From Heyndrickxia oleronia (lineage in GTDB: Bacteria; Bacillota; Bacilli; Bacillales; Bacillaceae_C), in contig NZ_CP065424.1 of NCBI RefSeq assembly GCF_017809215.1, positions 1,954,001-2,018,000 of the forward strand: 64,000 nt of DNA. The letters run 5' to 3'. A program made the translations under genes and the position numbers. This document shows, piece after piece, positions 9,718 through 18,279 of the stretch. Position 1 is the stretch's first letter. Each line of letters starts with the position of its first letter. The notes beneath the pieces are model-generated. The model did not search any database. It was not told where the DNA came from and saw only the letters and a list, made by a program, of their open reading frames with translations.

Positions 9718-9810
9718 TTATAATAACCATGAGAGTCCCATTAATAAAGTAGAAGCCAGCATAACGATTAACATTAAATAGACTATAAATTTTTGAGCTT
9801 TTTTAGACAT
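9718..9810 (-). CDS. Stressosome-associated membrane miniprotein Prli42
   Basis: 30-residue protein beginning MSKKAQKFIVYLMLIVML and ending LMGLSWLL. A short basic N-terminus is followed by one hydrophobic helix. This matches the Prli42 family (Listeria, Bacillus), which anchors the stressosome to the membrane and so links envelope stress to SigB. That role is known for Listeria and inferred here. AAGGAGTG precedes the start at about 10 bp. Genes of this size are often missed; the match across the whole length and the ribosome site make it convincing. It is monocistronic, between brxB and mce, on the opposite strand. Confidence 0.85.
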   Translation of the reverse strand: MSKKAQKFIVYLMLIVMLASTLLMGLSWLL

Positions 9811-10022
9811 GTAAACATTCACTCCTTATTTCAAGGATTCCTTATTCATATTTTATTCACAAAAAGAAACGAAGACAAGCCATAAATAGAATTAAATAAG
9901 ACGTTTTTATGAAAGATTGTATGAGTTGAAAGAGAAAGTAACGACTAAAATATCAAATAATTGCAGGAAATTTGACACTTCATGTATAAGTATATATTGA
10001 TACAACAAGGGGAGGGGTCATA

Positions 10023-10430
10023 ATGAAAAAAGTGGATCATATTGGTATTGCCGTACACTCAATTGAGGACGTTTTGCCTTTTTATACGGAAACGCTTCCA
10101 TTTACATGCTTACATATTGAAGAGGTAGATTCAGAAAAGATTCGAGTGGCGTTTATTGATGCTGGGAATGTAAAGATAGAATTATTGGAGCCATTAAATG
10201 AATCTAGTACAATTACTAAATTTTTAGAAAAACGTGGTCAAGGAATTCACCACATCGCATTTGGGGTAGAGGATATTGAGTCACGGATGAAAGAGCTTAA
10301 AGAAAAAGGAATAAAGATGATTCAAGAACAACCTAAGCTCGGAGCAGGTGGTGCTCAAGTCGCTTTCCTTCATCCAAAATCGGGACATGGAGTCCTCTAT
10401 GAATTATGCGAAAAGAAAAAGGAAAGATGA
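10023..10430 (+). CDS. mce: Methylmalonyl-CoA epimerase
   Basis: Epimerises (S)- to (R)-methylmalonyl-CoA, linking propionyl-CoA carboxylation to the mutase. 135 residues with the vicinal-oxygen-chelate fold: VDHIGIAVHSIED at 4-16, ELLEPL near residue 56, GQGIHHIAFGVEDIE near residue 72, and GVLYELCE at the C-terminus. These contain the two His and the Glu expected to bind the metal. The start follows AAGGGGAGGGG at 10006-10016. Its stop codon overlaps a possible ATG of the following carboxyltransferase frame, and the pair is evidently co-transcribed. Related to lactoylglutathione lyases, but context settles the function. Confidence 0.92.
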   Translation: MKKVDHIGIAVHSIEDVLPFYTETLPFTCLHIEEVDSEKIRVAFIDAGNVKIELLEPLNESSTITKFLEKRGQGIHHIAFGVEDIESRMKELKEKGIKMIQEQPKLGAGGAQVAFLHPKSGHGVLYELCEKKKER

Positions 10431-10459
10431 AATATATATACTTCAGGGAGAGAATGAAA

Positions 10460-12010
10460 TTGACAGATATATATGAAAAAATCAATGAATTATATGATAA
10501 AAAAAGAGAAATCGAGCTCGGTGGAGGAGATGAAAAAATCGAGAAACAACATCAAAAAGGCAAATTAACAGCTAGGGAAAGAATTGATTTGTTAGTCGAT
10601 CCAGGCACATTTGTCGAATTAAATCCTTTTATCGAGCATCGAAGCCATGATTTTGGTTTATCTGAGGTTAAAGGTCCTGGTGACGGGGTTGTTACAGGAT
10701 ATGCTAAAGTAAATGGCCGTCCAATTTATTTGTTTTCACAAGATTTTACGGTCTTTGGCGGTGCACTTGGAGAAATGCACGCGGAGAAAATTGCCAATGT
10801 GATGGATTTGGCAGCAAAAAATGGTGCTCCTTTTATCGGTCTTAATGATTCTGGTGGAGCACGTATACAAGAGGGCGTCGTTTCATTAGATGGGTATGGA
10901 CATATTTTTTATCGAAATTCGATTTATTCTGGAGTCATTCCACAAATTTCAGTTATTATGGGTCCATGTGCAGGGGGGGCTGTATATTCACCTGCTATTA
11001 CTGATTTCGTCTTTATGGTAGATGAGACAAGCCAAATGTTCATTACCGGTCCAAAAGTAATAGAAACGGTAACAGGTGAAAGAATTTCCTCAGAAGATTT
11101 AGGCGGATCTAAAGTGCACAACTCGATTAGTGGCAATGCTCATTTTCGCGCTCAAAATGAAGAAGAAGTGTTAAGTATGGTACGTACTTTATTGACTTAT
11201 TTACCACAAAATAATCAAGAAAAAGCACCAATACAACCGACTGATGAGTCAAATGATTACCGACCTGACTTAACGGATGTGATTCCTTTCGATGCAATTA
11301 GACCGTATGATATTAGAAAGGTGATTGAACAAGTAGTTGATGATCAATCATTTTTTGAGGTTCAAAAGGAATTTGCTAAAAATATTGTTATTGGACTAGC
11401 ACGTATAAAAGGAGAAGTAGTGGGGCTAGTTTGCAATCAGCCCAAGGTCATGGCAGGTGGTTTAGATATTGATTCATCAGATAAAGCCTCACGTTTTATT
11501 CGTTTCTGTGATTCTTTTAATATCCCAATCATTACATTTGAAGATGTAACCGGCTTTTTCCCTGGAATAAAGCAAGAACATGGCGGTATTATTCGACATG
11601 GTGCGAAAATATTGTATGCATATTCTGAAGCAACCGTTCCAAAAATTACCGTTATTTTAAGAAAAGCATTTGGCGGTGCTTATGTAGCTCTGAATAGTAA
11701 ATCAATCGGTGCAGATCTCGTCTATGCATGGCCAAATGCAGAAATTGCCGTTATGGGTCCAGAGGGAGCTGCCAATATTATATTTGCGAAAGAAATTAAT
11801 AGCAGTGATCATCCTGATGAAACAAGAAAACAAAAAATTGAAGAATATCGAGAGAAATTTGCTAATCCTTATGTAGCGGCATCCCGCGGTATGGTTGATG
11901 ATGTAATTGATCCGCGAGAAACTAGAATTAAATTGATACAAGCATTGGAAATGATGAGAAACAAAAAGGAAGAAAGACCGTATAAAAAACATGGGAATAT
12001 ACCGTTGTAA
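10460..12010 (+). CDS. Acyl-CoA carboxyltransferase, propionyl-CoA carboxylase beta-type (YqjD-like)
   Basis: Carboxyltransferase subunit expected to move CO2 from biotin to propionyl-CoA. Crotonase-fold halves are visible: GGGDEKIEKQH and GKLTARERIDLLVDPGTF near the N-terminus, FGGALGEMH, GLNDSGGARIQEGV near residue 125, GPCAGGAVYSPA near residue 165, and MGPEGAANIIF near residue 430. I chose the TTG at 10460 (then TDIYEKINELYD) because homologues start at this point and GGGAG at 10446-10450 is well spaced. Alternatives are ATG 10454, ATG 10427 (overlapping the mce stop) and an upstream in-frame start at 10406. No biotin carboxylase or biotin carrier gene lies nearby, so partners must be encoded elsewhere. 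A methylmalonyl-CoA decarboxylase role is less likely. Confidence 0.85.
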   Translation: MTDIYEKINELYDKKREIELGGGDEKIEKQHQKGKLTARERIDLLVDPGTFVELNPFIEHRSHDFGLSEVKGPGDGVVTGYAKVNGRPIYLFSQDFTVFGGALGEMHAEKIANVMDLAAKNGAPFIGLNDSGGARIQEGVVSLDGYGHIFYRNSIYSGVIPQISVIMGPCAGGAVYSPAITDFVFMVDETSQMFITGPKVIETVTGERISSEDLGGSKVHNSISGNAHFRAQNEEEVLSMVRTLLTYLPQNNQEKAPIQPTDESNDYRPDLTDVIPFDAIRPYDIRKVIEQVVDDQSFFEVQKEFAKNIVIGLARIKGEVVGLVCNQPKVMAGGLDIDSSDKASRFIRFCDSFNIPIITFEDVTGFFPGIKQEHGGIIRHGAKILYAYSEATVPKITVILRKAFGGAYVALNSKSIGADLVYAWPNAEIAVMGPEGAANIIFAKEINSSDHPDETRKQKIEEYREKFANPYVAASRGMVDDVIDPRETRIKLIQALEMMRNKKEERPYKKHGNIPL

Positions 12011-12200
12011 CCGAGGAACGCTTTTTATGTTTCAAGTTCAAGAATATTTCTTTCAAACTTGTCATAGTATGGATATAAAATGAGTATGTTTTTCCAACGA
12101 ATATAATTTACAGATTACTTGCTTTTGCTTTATTACTTAAAAAAGGAGGCTAATCTAGAATATATTGTAGAAGTACTTATTATATGTAGGGGTGATAATA

Positions 12201-12728
12201 TTGAAACGACTGGGTTTTCTTATATTTTTAACTCTGCTTTTAGTTTCTTTTTCAAGTACAACAGTTCTAGGTGAAAGCTCCATGATTGAAGATATTAATA
12301 AAGCGTTAAAAGACGAAGTTACATATTATGATAATCATTCTGTAAATGTGATAGACTCAATTGAAACCAATGTTCCCGTAATGGAAAATAAGAAAGAAAC
12401 GGATAAAAATGTGAAAGTGCTCTTTGTCGCATTTAAGGAAGTACGTGGGGACATTTATTTCTGGAATAATTCGCAAATTTACTATTATGATATAGATAAT
12501 AACCAGATTGTTAATTCTGCTGATGTTTTAGGAAATGAAGCAACAAGTGAATTTTTAAAAAAGCATGAAAATGTCGGTGAGAAAAAATTGCGCACAGGAT
12601 CATTTCTTTTACTCATGTCATCCATATTTTTATTAATTCTTGCACCTGTTATTATTGCGTTTTTCCATAATGGAAGCAGATCTAATGAGCGCATTGTCAT
12701 TTATAATAGTAAGAGAGTTCCGTACTAA
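12201..12728 (+). CDS. Secreted/membrane protein of unknown function
   Basis: I do not recognise this family. 175 residues from TTG 12201: a cleavable-looking signal peptide (KRLGFLIFLTLLLVSFSS, cleavage near VLG-ES), a polar extracytoplasmic region of about 100 residues, then one transmembrane helix near 137-158 (GSFLLLMSSIFLLILAPVI), and a short basic tail ending RVPY. This predicts a type I membrane protein. TAGGGGTGAT at 12187-12196 spaces to the TTG; a GTG at 12192 lies inside that site. It is monocistronic between the carboxyltransferase and the peptidase, and ends in a terminator. Confidence 0.7.
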   Translation: MKRLGFLIFLTLLLVSFSSTTVLGESSMIEDINKALKDEVTYYDNHSVNVIDSIETNVPVMENKKETDKNVKVLFVAFKEVRGDIYFWNNSQIYYYDIDNNQIVNSADVLGNEATSEFLKKHENVGEKKLRTGSFLLLMSSIFLLILAPVIIAFFHNGSRSNERIVIYNSKRVPY

Positions 12729-12739
12729 CCTATAATTAA

Positions 12740-12777
12740 GGAAAGCTGTGATTTGTATTGCAGACTTTCCTTTTTTT
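12740..12777 (+). terminator. Terminator after the unknown membrane protein
   Basis: GGAAAG-CTG (12740-12748) pairs with CAG-A-CTTTCC (12761-12770) with a single bulge, followed by seven T. Confidence 0.8.
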
Positions 12778-12868
12778 ATATCCAAGAGAGAATGTTTATT
12801 TGTCCATCCACTTATTTAGAGATATACTAATATAGAGAAGAATACATACATTTTTGGAGGTCTTTCAT

Positions 12869-13990
12869 ATGGCTAATCAAGAGCGTTTACTTAATGAATT
12901 TTTAGAATTAGTGCAAATTGATTCTGAAACAAAAAATGAAGGAAATATCTCAAAGGTCTTAAAGAAAAAATTTGAAGATTTAGGTGTTGAGGTATTTGAA
13001 GATGATACGATGTCTCAAACTGGACATGGGGCGGGGAATTTGATCTGTACTTTAAAAGGTACAAAGGAGAATGTTGATCCCATTTATTTCACTTCACATA
13101 TGGATACAGTCGTTCCTGGTAATGGTGTAAAGCCTTCGATTAAAGATGGTTATGTTGTAACAGATGGTACCACTATTCTTGGGGCAGATGACAAAGCAGG
13201 TCTTGCAGCTATGTTTGAAGCGTTGCGTGTATTAAAAGAAGAAAATATTGAACATGGTACCATTCAATTTATTATTACTGTTGGAGAAGAATCTGGTTTA
13301 GTTGGAGCTAAAGCATTGGATCGAAATTTAGTGAAAGCAAAATACGGATTTGCCTTAGATAGTGATGGAAAAGTTGGAAATATCGTCGTTGCTGCACCTA
13401 CACAAGCAAAAGTAAATGCTACTATACTTGGGAAAACAGCACATGCTGGTGTTGCCCCTGAAAAAGGTGTATCAGCAATTACAATTGCATCTAAAGCAAT
13501 TTCAAGAATGCCTCTTGGTCGAATTGATGAAGAGACAACAGCTAACATTGGACGTTTTGAGGGTGGACAAGCAACAAATATTGTTTGTGACCATGTGACT
13601 ATTTTAGCAGAGGCACGTTCACTAGTACCTGAAAAAATGGAAGCACAGGTAGCGAAAATGAAGGAAGCATTCGAACAAGCAGCAGTTGAAATGGGTGGTA
13701 AAGCTGAAGTGGATGTTCAAGTCATGTATCCAGGCTTTAAATTTGCTGATGGCGATTTAGTCGTTGAAATTGCGAAAAAGGCAGCAGCTAAAATTGGACG
13801 TGAAAGTAAGTTGGAGCAAAGTGGTGGAGGTAGTGACGCAAATGTCATTGCAGGATTTGGGATTCCAACAGTAAATTTAGCTGTAGGTTATGAAGAAATT
13901 CATACAACCAATGAACGCATGCCAGTTGAGGAACTTGTTAAGCTTTCTGAAATGGTTGTTGCCATTGTTGAAGAAGTGGCAGGCGCATAA
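12869..13990 (+). CDS. M20-family peptidase, PepT-like (YqjE)
   Basis: Zinc metallopeptidase of the M20/PepT-like family, probably an intracellular tripeptidase. 373 residues. The metal ligands are recognisable: FTSHMDTV (H77, D79), ILGADDKAGLA near residue 108, GEESGLVGA near residue 140, SDGKVGN near 170, and a C-terminal HTTNERMP His. The dimerisation (lid) domain occupies about 180-290. GGAGG at 12856-12860 sets ATG 12869. A TTG at 12854 would place the site inside the coding frame. The position matches yqjE of B. subtilis. The exact substrate cannot be read from sequence. Confidence 0.9.
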   Translation: MANQERLLNEFLELVQIDSETKNEGNISKVLKKKFEDLGVEVFEDDTMSQTGHGAGNLICTLKGTKENVDPIYFTSHMDTVVPGNGVKPSIKDGYVVTDGTTILGADDKAGLAAMFEALRVLKEENIEHGTIQFIITVGEESGLVGAKALDRNLVKAKYGFALDSDGKVGNIVVAAPTQAKVNATILGKTAHAGVAPEKGVSAITIASKAISRMPLGRIDEETTANIGRFEGGQATNIVCDHVTILAEARSLVPEKMEAQVAKMKEAFEQAAVEMGGKAEVDVQVMYPGFKFADGDLVVEIAKKAAAKIGRESKLEQSGGGSDANVIAGFGIPTVNLAVGYEEIHTTNERMPVEELVKLSEMVVAIVEEVAGA

Positions 13991-14001
13991 AGATAAAAAT
14001 G

Positions 14002-14028
14002 AATCAGGCCGCTACAGGCGGTCTGATT
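14002..14028 (+). terminator. Hairpin after the PepT-like gene
   Basis: An 11-pair stem AATCAGGCCGC (14002-14012) with GCGGTCTGATT (14018-14028). Only weak T content follows, so it may be a partial terminator before the CheW-like gene. Confidence 0.55.
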
Positions 14029-14050
14029 TAGAAATTATATTTGGGGGATT

Positions 14051-14527
14051 ATGATTGTGGATCTAAATGAACAAGCAATTGTATTTCAAGTTGGAAATGA
14101 AGAATATGGAATCTCCGTTGATCATGTTATTTCCATTGAAAAATTTGAAAATGCAACAAGAATTCCTAATTTACCTGACTTTGTAAAAGGAATTGTGAAA
14201 TCAAGAGGGGAACTTATTCCTGTTATCGATTTTGAACAAGTTCTCTACCAAACTACTTTACTGAATAATGATCAATCCAAGCTTATTGTTTTAAATACGG
14301 AGGAACTACACATAGGGTTACTCGTAAAAGAGGCAAAGGAAATCTTAAACATTCCACAAGAATCTTTAAAACAAATTGGTCTAATGGCCTATCAAAGAAC
14401 TAAATATTTCCGGAGTGTTGCTAATCTTGAATCACGATTAATTACGATGATTGATCCTAATTTATTAGTGCAATCATTAGAAGGAATAAAAGATATTATT
14501 GAATATATGAAACAGCAAGAGATATAA
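14051..14527 (+). CDS. Orphan CheW-domain protein
   Basis: A single CheW (SH3-like) domain fills residues 5-145: IVFQVGNEEYGISVDHVISIEK, IPNLPDFVKGIVKSRGELIPVIDF, then LIVLNTEELHIGLLVKEAKEIL. CheW couples chemoreceptors to the CheA kinase. No response-regulator domain is present, so this is not CheV. 158 residues, usual CheW length. No other chemotaxis gene is in the window, so it would act with receptors and CheA encoded elsewhere, or in a specialised array. GGGGG at 14043-14047 is close to ATG 14051; a GTG at 14057 is the alternative start. Confidence 0.85.
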   Translation: MIVDLNEQAIVFQVGNEEYGISVDHVISIEKFENATRIPNLPDFVKGIVKSRGELIPVIDFEQVLYQTTLLNNDQSKLIVLNTEELHIGLLVKEAKEILNIPQESLKQIGLMAYQRTKYFRSVANLESRLITMIDPNLLVQSLEGIKDIIEYMKQQEI

Positions 14528-14550
14528 TGCATGTGAAAACATGCATTTTT
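14527..14550 (+). terminator. Terminator after the CheW-like gene
   Basis: ATGCATGT (14527-14534), loop GAAA, ACATGCAT (14539-14546), then T-run. The stem starts at the stop codon itself. Confidence 0.8.
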
Positions 14551-14572
14551 ACATGGAACAGGAAGTGAGCAG

Positions 14573-15775
14573 ATGAAGCAATACTATCCAAAAAATGGAC
14601 GGGTCATATTACATGTTGATATGAATAGCTTTTTTGCATCTGTTGAAATGGCCTATGATGCCTCTCTAAAAGGGAAGCCAATTGCGGTTGCAGGTAATCC
14701 TGAGGAGCGGAAGGGCATTATAGTTACTTGTAGCTATGAAGCAAGAAAATTTGGTGTCAAAACAACGATGGCAGTTTGGGAAGCAAAGAAATTATGTCCT
14801 AAATTGATTATACTAAGACCGAATTTTGAGCGGTATCGTGAAGCATCAGGTGCGATGTTTGATATTTTAAGACAATATTCTGAGTTAGTTGAACCCGTTT
14901 CGATTGATGAGGGATATATTGATATTACAGAGAGCTATGAGCTTGGCACTCCGCTGGAAATTGCTACTAAAATTCAGAAACAATTATTAAATGAGTTGGA
15001 TTTACCTTGCAGCATTGGAATAGCTCCAAATAAATTTCTTGCTAAAATGGCATCGGATATGAAGAAACCAATGGGCATTACCATTATGAGAAAAAGAGAT
15101 ATACCTGAAAAGATTTGGACTTTGCCACTAATTGAAATGCATGGAATTGGAAAAAAAACTGCAGAGAAATTAATGAATATAGGATTGCAAACGATTAAGG
15201 ATTTAGCCTATTCAGATGAAAAGCAGCTTGAGAAAATACTTGGTATTCGAGGCATGAAATTAAAAGAACGTGCAAATGGAGTAGATTTGCGTACAGTTGA
15301 TCCTAATGCAGCAAATGACTTTAAAAGTGTAGGCAGCTCGACCACATTACCGAAGGATTGTTCCAATCAACAAGAGCTTCTAAAAGTGCTTGAAAGGTTA
15401 GCATTAGAAACTGCACAACGTTTAAAGAAGAAAAACTACCTAACGAAAAATGTATCCATTACAATAAGATACAAAAACCGCAGCACTATAACAAGAAGTC
15501 GAAAGCTCAATAATCCTATCATTCAGTACAGTGATATTTATAATGCTGCGAAGGTACTTTTTATGAAGCATTGGAATGGAAATCCTGTTCGTTTACTAGG
15601 GGTTACAGGGCAAGATCTTGTCGATCAGCAACATGCTGTTGAACAACTTAATTTGTTTTCCTATGAAAAGGCTGCAGTTAAAGAACCTTTATATAAAGCA
15701 ATTGATCAATTACGCGAAAAATATGGTGAAAATGCAGTGTTAAAAGGTTTAAAAAACAATGACAGAAAGAAATAG
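14573..15775 (+). CDS. dinB: DNA polymerase IV (Y family)
   Basis: Low-fidelity translesion polymerase. 400 residues. Catalytic carboxylates are in HVDMNSFFASVE (D16) and SIDEGYIDIT (D112, E113). The palm motif CSIGIAPNKFLAKMASDMKKP is near residue 145, helix-hairpin-helix HGIGKKTAEKLMNIGLQTI near residue 190, and the little-finger domain at about 240-350. A QLNLF beta-clamp-binding motif lies at 358-362. Start ATG 14573 follows an AGGAAGTGAG ribosome site. It corresponds to yqjH in B. subtilis by position. No SOS operator is evident upstream by eye. Confidence 0.95.
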   Translation: MKQYYPKNGRVILHVDMNSFFASVEMAYDASLKGKPIAVAGNPEERKGIIVTCSYEARKFGVKTTMAVWEAKKLCPKLIILRPNFERYREASGAMFDILRQYSELVEPVSIDEGYIDITESYELGTPLEIATKIQKQLLNELDLPCSIGIAPNKFLAKMASDMKKPMGITIMRKRDIPEKIWTLPLIEMHGIGKKTAEKLMNIGLQTIKDLAYSDEKQLEKILGIRGMKLKERANGVDLRTVDPNAANDFKSVGSSTTLPKDCSNQQELLKVLERLALETAQRLKKKNYLTKNVSITIRYKNRSTITRSRKLNNPIIQYSDIYNAAKVLFMKHWNGNPVRLLGVTGQDLVDQQHAVEQLNLFSYEKAAVKEPLYKAIDQLREKYGENAVLKGLKNNDRKK

Positions 15776-15783
15776 CAAGCCTT

Positions 15784-16236
15784 TTATTTTTTTCTTCTAT
15801 TAAGAGTACTCTTTATAGAGGACCAAAAGCTTGCTTTTTTCTGTTTTTTTGATTTAGGAGTCAGTTCATTAGTGATATAAATATTTTCAATATTAATAGC
15901 ATAATCAAGTGCAAGAACTAATCCAATCGATGTATTAGAATCATTATTCGTAATGATGGAATAAGGATTCCCACGTTTTTTTGCAATTTGTATATATTTA
16001 GAGAGAGAAGGATAATTTATGTCTCCATTTAATAAAAGCTTCGAATTTGGATACTTTAACATCATTTCCTCAATCTCGAAATAAATCTTGTTTTCCATTA
16101 CTTGGCTTTTTTTTAGGGCAATAATGATTCGCTCACGAAATGTACCAAGAAATTTCCTCTTTTCATCAGGTTTTATTTGTTTATCCCCGTACATCCCTTT
16201 TTGTAAATAATCATCAATATTTGGCTGTCTAGACAA
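15784..16236 (-). CDS. YueI-like protein (DUF1694)
   Basis: 150-residue cytoplasmic protein of the YueI family, whose function is not established. Family features seen: DDYLQKGMYGDKQIKPDEKRKFLGTFRERI near the start, ALKKSQV, and a segment that suggests a small alpha/beta domain (SKLLLNGDINYPSLSKYIQIAK; ALDYAINIENIYI). A Lys-rich tail follows. The start is TTG (16236-16234), 8 bp from AGGAGG. It is convergent with dinB, the stop codons being only a few bases apart. In B. subtilis this position holds yqzJ/gndA, so its location here is a lineage difference. Confidence 0.8.
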   Translation of the reverse strand: MSRQPNIDDYLQKGMYGDKQIKPDEKRKFLGTFRERIIIALKKSQVMENKIYFEIEEMMLKYPNSKLLLNGDINYPSLSKYIQIAKKRGNPYSIITNNDSNTSIGLVLALDYAINIENIYITNELTPKSKKQKKASFWSSIKSTLNRRKK

Positions 16237-16317
16237 GGCACAATCCTCCTATATAATAGAATCCTAATTATAACATAGGCAATTGAAGATAAATTGTTAC
16301 AAATGATTGTAGTTATT

Positions 16318-16446
16318 GGTGTTTTCTTTAAAGCCCAACTGCCAGCTTTTACACCCAATAAAGGGTTCAGGATTCTTATGGAGTTTGCAACTTTTTTCTT
16401 AGGGAAATGAAAGGTGTAGTGGACTTCAGCCGTGAGGAAAGAGGCT
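16318..16446 (-). repeat. Dispersed inverted-end element, copy C (minus orientation)
   Basis: On the minus strand it runs from AGCCTCTTTCCTC through CTACACCTTTCATTT, AAGAAAAAAGTTGCAA, TCCATAAGAATC and CCTTTATTGGGTGTAAAAGC to GAAAACACC. Core and hairpins match copies A and B; the right end is shortened. It lies just past the zwf terminator. Confidence 0.75.
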
Positions 16447-16452
16447 AAAAAA

Positions 16453-16491
16453 AGAATCCATCTTGATTTTTGTTCAAAATGGATTCTTTTT
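16453..16491. terminator. Terminator downstream of zwf
   Basis: AGAATCCAT (16453-16461) pairs with ATGGATTCT (16479-16487). It has A-rich sequence before and a T-run after, so it can work in either direction. It most likely ends the minus-strand zwf transcript. Confidence 0.85.
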
Positions 16492-16540
16492 CTTTTGCTT
16501 ACTTTTTAAAAGCATTGTTCGGATTTGTTTAGGAGAATTA

Positions 16541-18046
16541 TTATTTACAATCTTCTACATCGAGATCAGTTACATTCCACCAGAAAAATCCATCTTTTTC
16601 GACAAGTTTATCTGCATCGTCTGGTCCCATAGAACCGGAAGAATAGTTGGGGAAAGTGCTAGATGTTGTATTTTCCCAAACCTCTGAAATCTTATCTACA
16701 AATCTCCATGATAAGGCTACTTCATCCCAATGAGTAAAGTTTGTTGCATCTCCCTGTAAGCAATCATAGAGGAGTTTTTCATAAGCCTCAGGAGTATTAA
16801 TTCCATTTGATCCTTCATTTGAAAAATTCAATTTGACAGGATTGGTTTGCATATTCTGACCTGATTTTTTTGCGTTTAGGTGTAGAGTAATTCCTTCATC
16901 AGGTTGAATATGAATAACAAGCAAGTTTGGATTTAACTGATCATGATTATTTTTGTAAAGATTCATTGGTATGTCTTTAAATTGGACAACAATTTTGGTT
17001 GATTTTGCTGTCATTCGTTTTCCTGTACGGATATAGAACGGGACACCTGCCCATCTGAAGTTATCAATCATCAACTTACCAGCTACAAATGTTTCTGTAT
17101 TTGATTGAGGATCTACGTTTAATTCGTTTCGATATCCTTCAACCTTTTCACCATCAATGGAACCAGGTCCATATTGTCCTCGTACAAAATAGTTATTTAC
17201 TTCCTCTCCTTCAATTGGACGCAATGCACGGAAGACTTTAACTTTTTCACTACGTATTTCATCCGTAGATAAGCGAATAGGGGGCTCCATTGCTAATAAC
17301 GCTACCATCTGTAGCATATGGTTTTGTACCATATCCCTTAAGGCACCACTTTTTTCATAATATCTTGCTCGTTCTTCAACACCGAGTTTTTCGCTAGAAG
17401 TGATCTGGATATTTGAAATATAACGATGATTCCATAATGGTTCAAAGAAAGCATTAGCAAATCGAATGACTTCAATATTCTGTACCATTGCTTTGCCAAG
17501 GTAATGATCGATACGATAAATTTCTTCTTCAGCAAATGATTGTCTAATCTGCGCATTTAGTTTTTCTGCAGATTCTAAATCATGTCCAAACGGTTTTTCA
17601 ATTATTAAGCGTTTGAACCCTTCTGTTTCCGTTAGACCGTCTGATTTTAAATGATCTGCAATCGTTCCAAAGAACTCAGGGGCCATTGCTAAATAGAAAA
17701 TTCTATTTCCTTGTAGTTCATATTTGGAATCAAGTTCTCCAGCTAAATTACGTAATTTTATGTAAGACTCAGAATCAGTTACATCATGTGGTTGATAATA
17801 GAAATGAGAAGCAAAATCATCAATTTGTTCATTGGAACCTAGTGCTGTTAATACGGAATCCTTAACATTTGCACGAAATTCCTCATGTGTCCACGGGCTT
17901 CTAGCCGTTCCGATAATCGCGAATTTATCAGCCAGTTTGCCTTTTCTATATAAATGAAAGAGGGAAGGATATAGTTTTCTCTTTGCTAAATCACCTGTTG
18001 CACCGAAAATCATAATTAATGATGTATGTGTTTCGTTTGTTGTCAT
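16541..18046 (-). CDS. zwf: Glucose-6-phosphate 1-dehydrogenase
   Basis: First enzyme of the oxidative pentose phosphate pathway: oxidises glucose-6-phosphate to 6-phosphogluconolactone with NADP. 501 residues. The Rossmann motif GATGDLA is at 15-21, EKPFGHDL at about 150-157, and the active-site signature RIDHYLGK at 178-185. The C-terminal domain has GVPFYIRTGKRM and ends with an acidic, Trp-containing tail. ATG with GGAGAG upstream. It is divergent from rnz, the same arrangement as B. subtilis, but 6-phosphogluconate dehydrogenase, which neighbours it there, is absent here. Confidence 0.96.
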   Translation of the reverse strand: MTTNETHTSLIMIFGATGDLAKRKLYPSLFHLYRKGKLADKFAIIGTARSPWTHEEFRANVKDSVLTALGSNEQIDDFASHFYYQPHDVTDSESYIKLRNLAGELDSKYELQGNRIFYLAMAPEFFGTIADHLKSDGLTETEGFKRLIIEKPFGHDLESAEKLNAQIRQSFAEEEIYRIDHYLGKAMVQNIEVIRFANAFFEPLWNHRYISNIQITSSEKLGVEERARYYEKSGALRDMVQNHMLQMVALLAMEPPIRLSTDEIRSEKVKVFRALRPIEGEEVNNYFVRGQYGPGSIDGEKVEGYRNELNVDPQSNTETFVAGKLMIDNFRWAGVPFYIRTGKRMTAKSTKIVVQFKDIPMNLYKNNHDQLNPNLLVIHIQPDEGITLHLNAKKSGQNMQTNPVKLNFSNEGSNGINTPEAYEKLLYDCLQGDATNFTHWDEVALSWRFVDKISEVWENTTSSTFPNYSSGSMGPDDADKLVEKDGFFWWNVTDLDVEDCK

Positions 18047-18279
18047 CGTGGTTTATTCTCTCCTTTTTTGCATTCTAGTTTATAGGATACCAATAACTTG
18101 TTGTTAATAGTTAAGAATCATAAAATTTTTATTGTGTTACTTTTTTCTCGTGCATCCAAGTATTAAATTTACTCCATTCTTATATGAATTAGCAACTGAT
18201 ATGCAATTAACGCACTAAAGACTATTTTATGAAAGATATGATAATATAAATAAATAGTTGTTTTTTGGGAGGGACTCTC

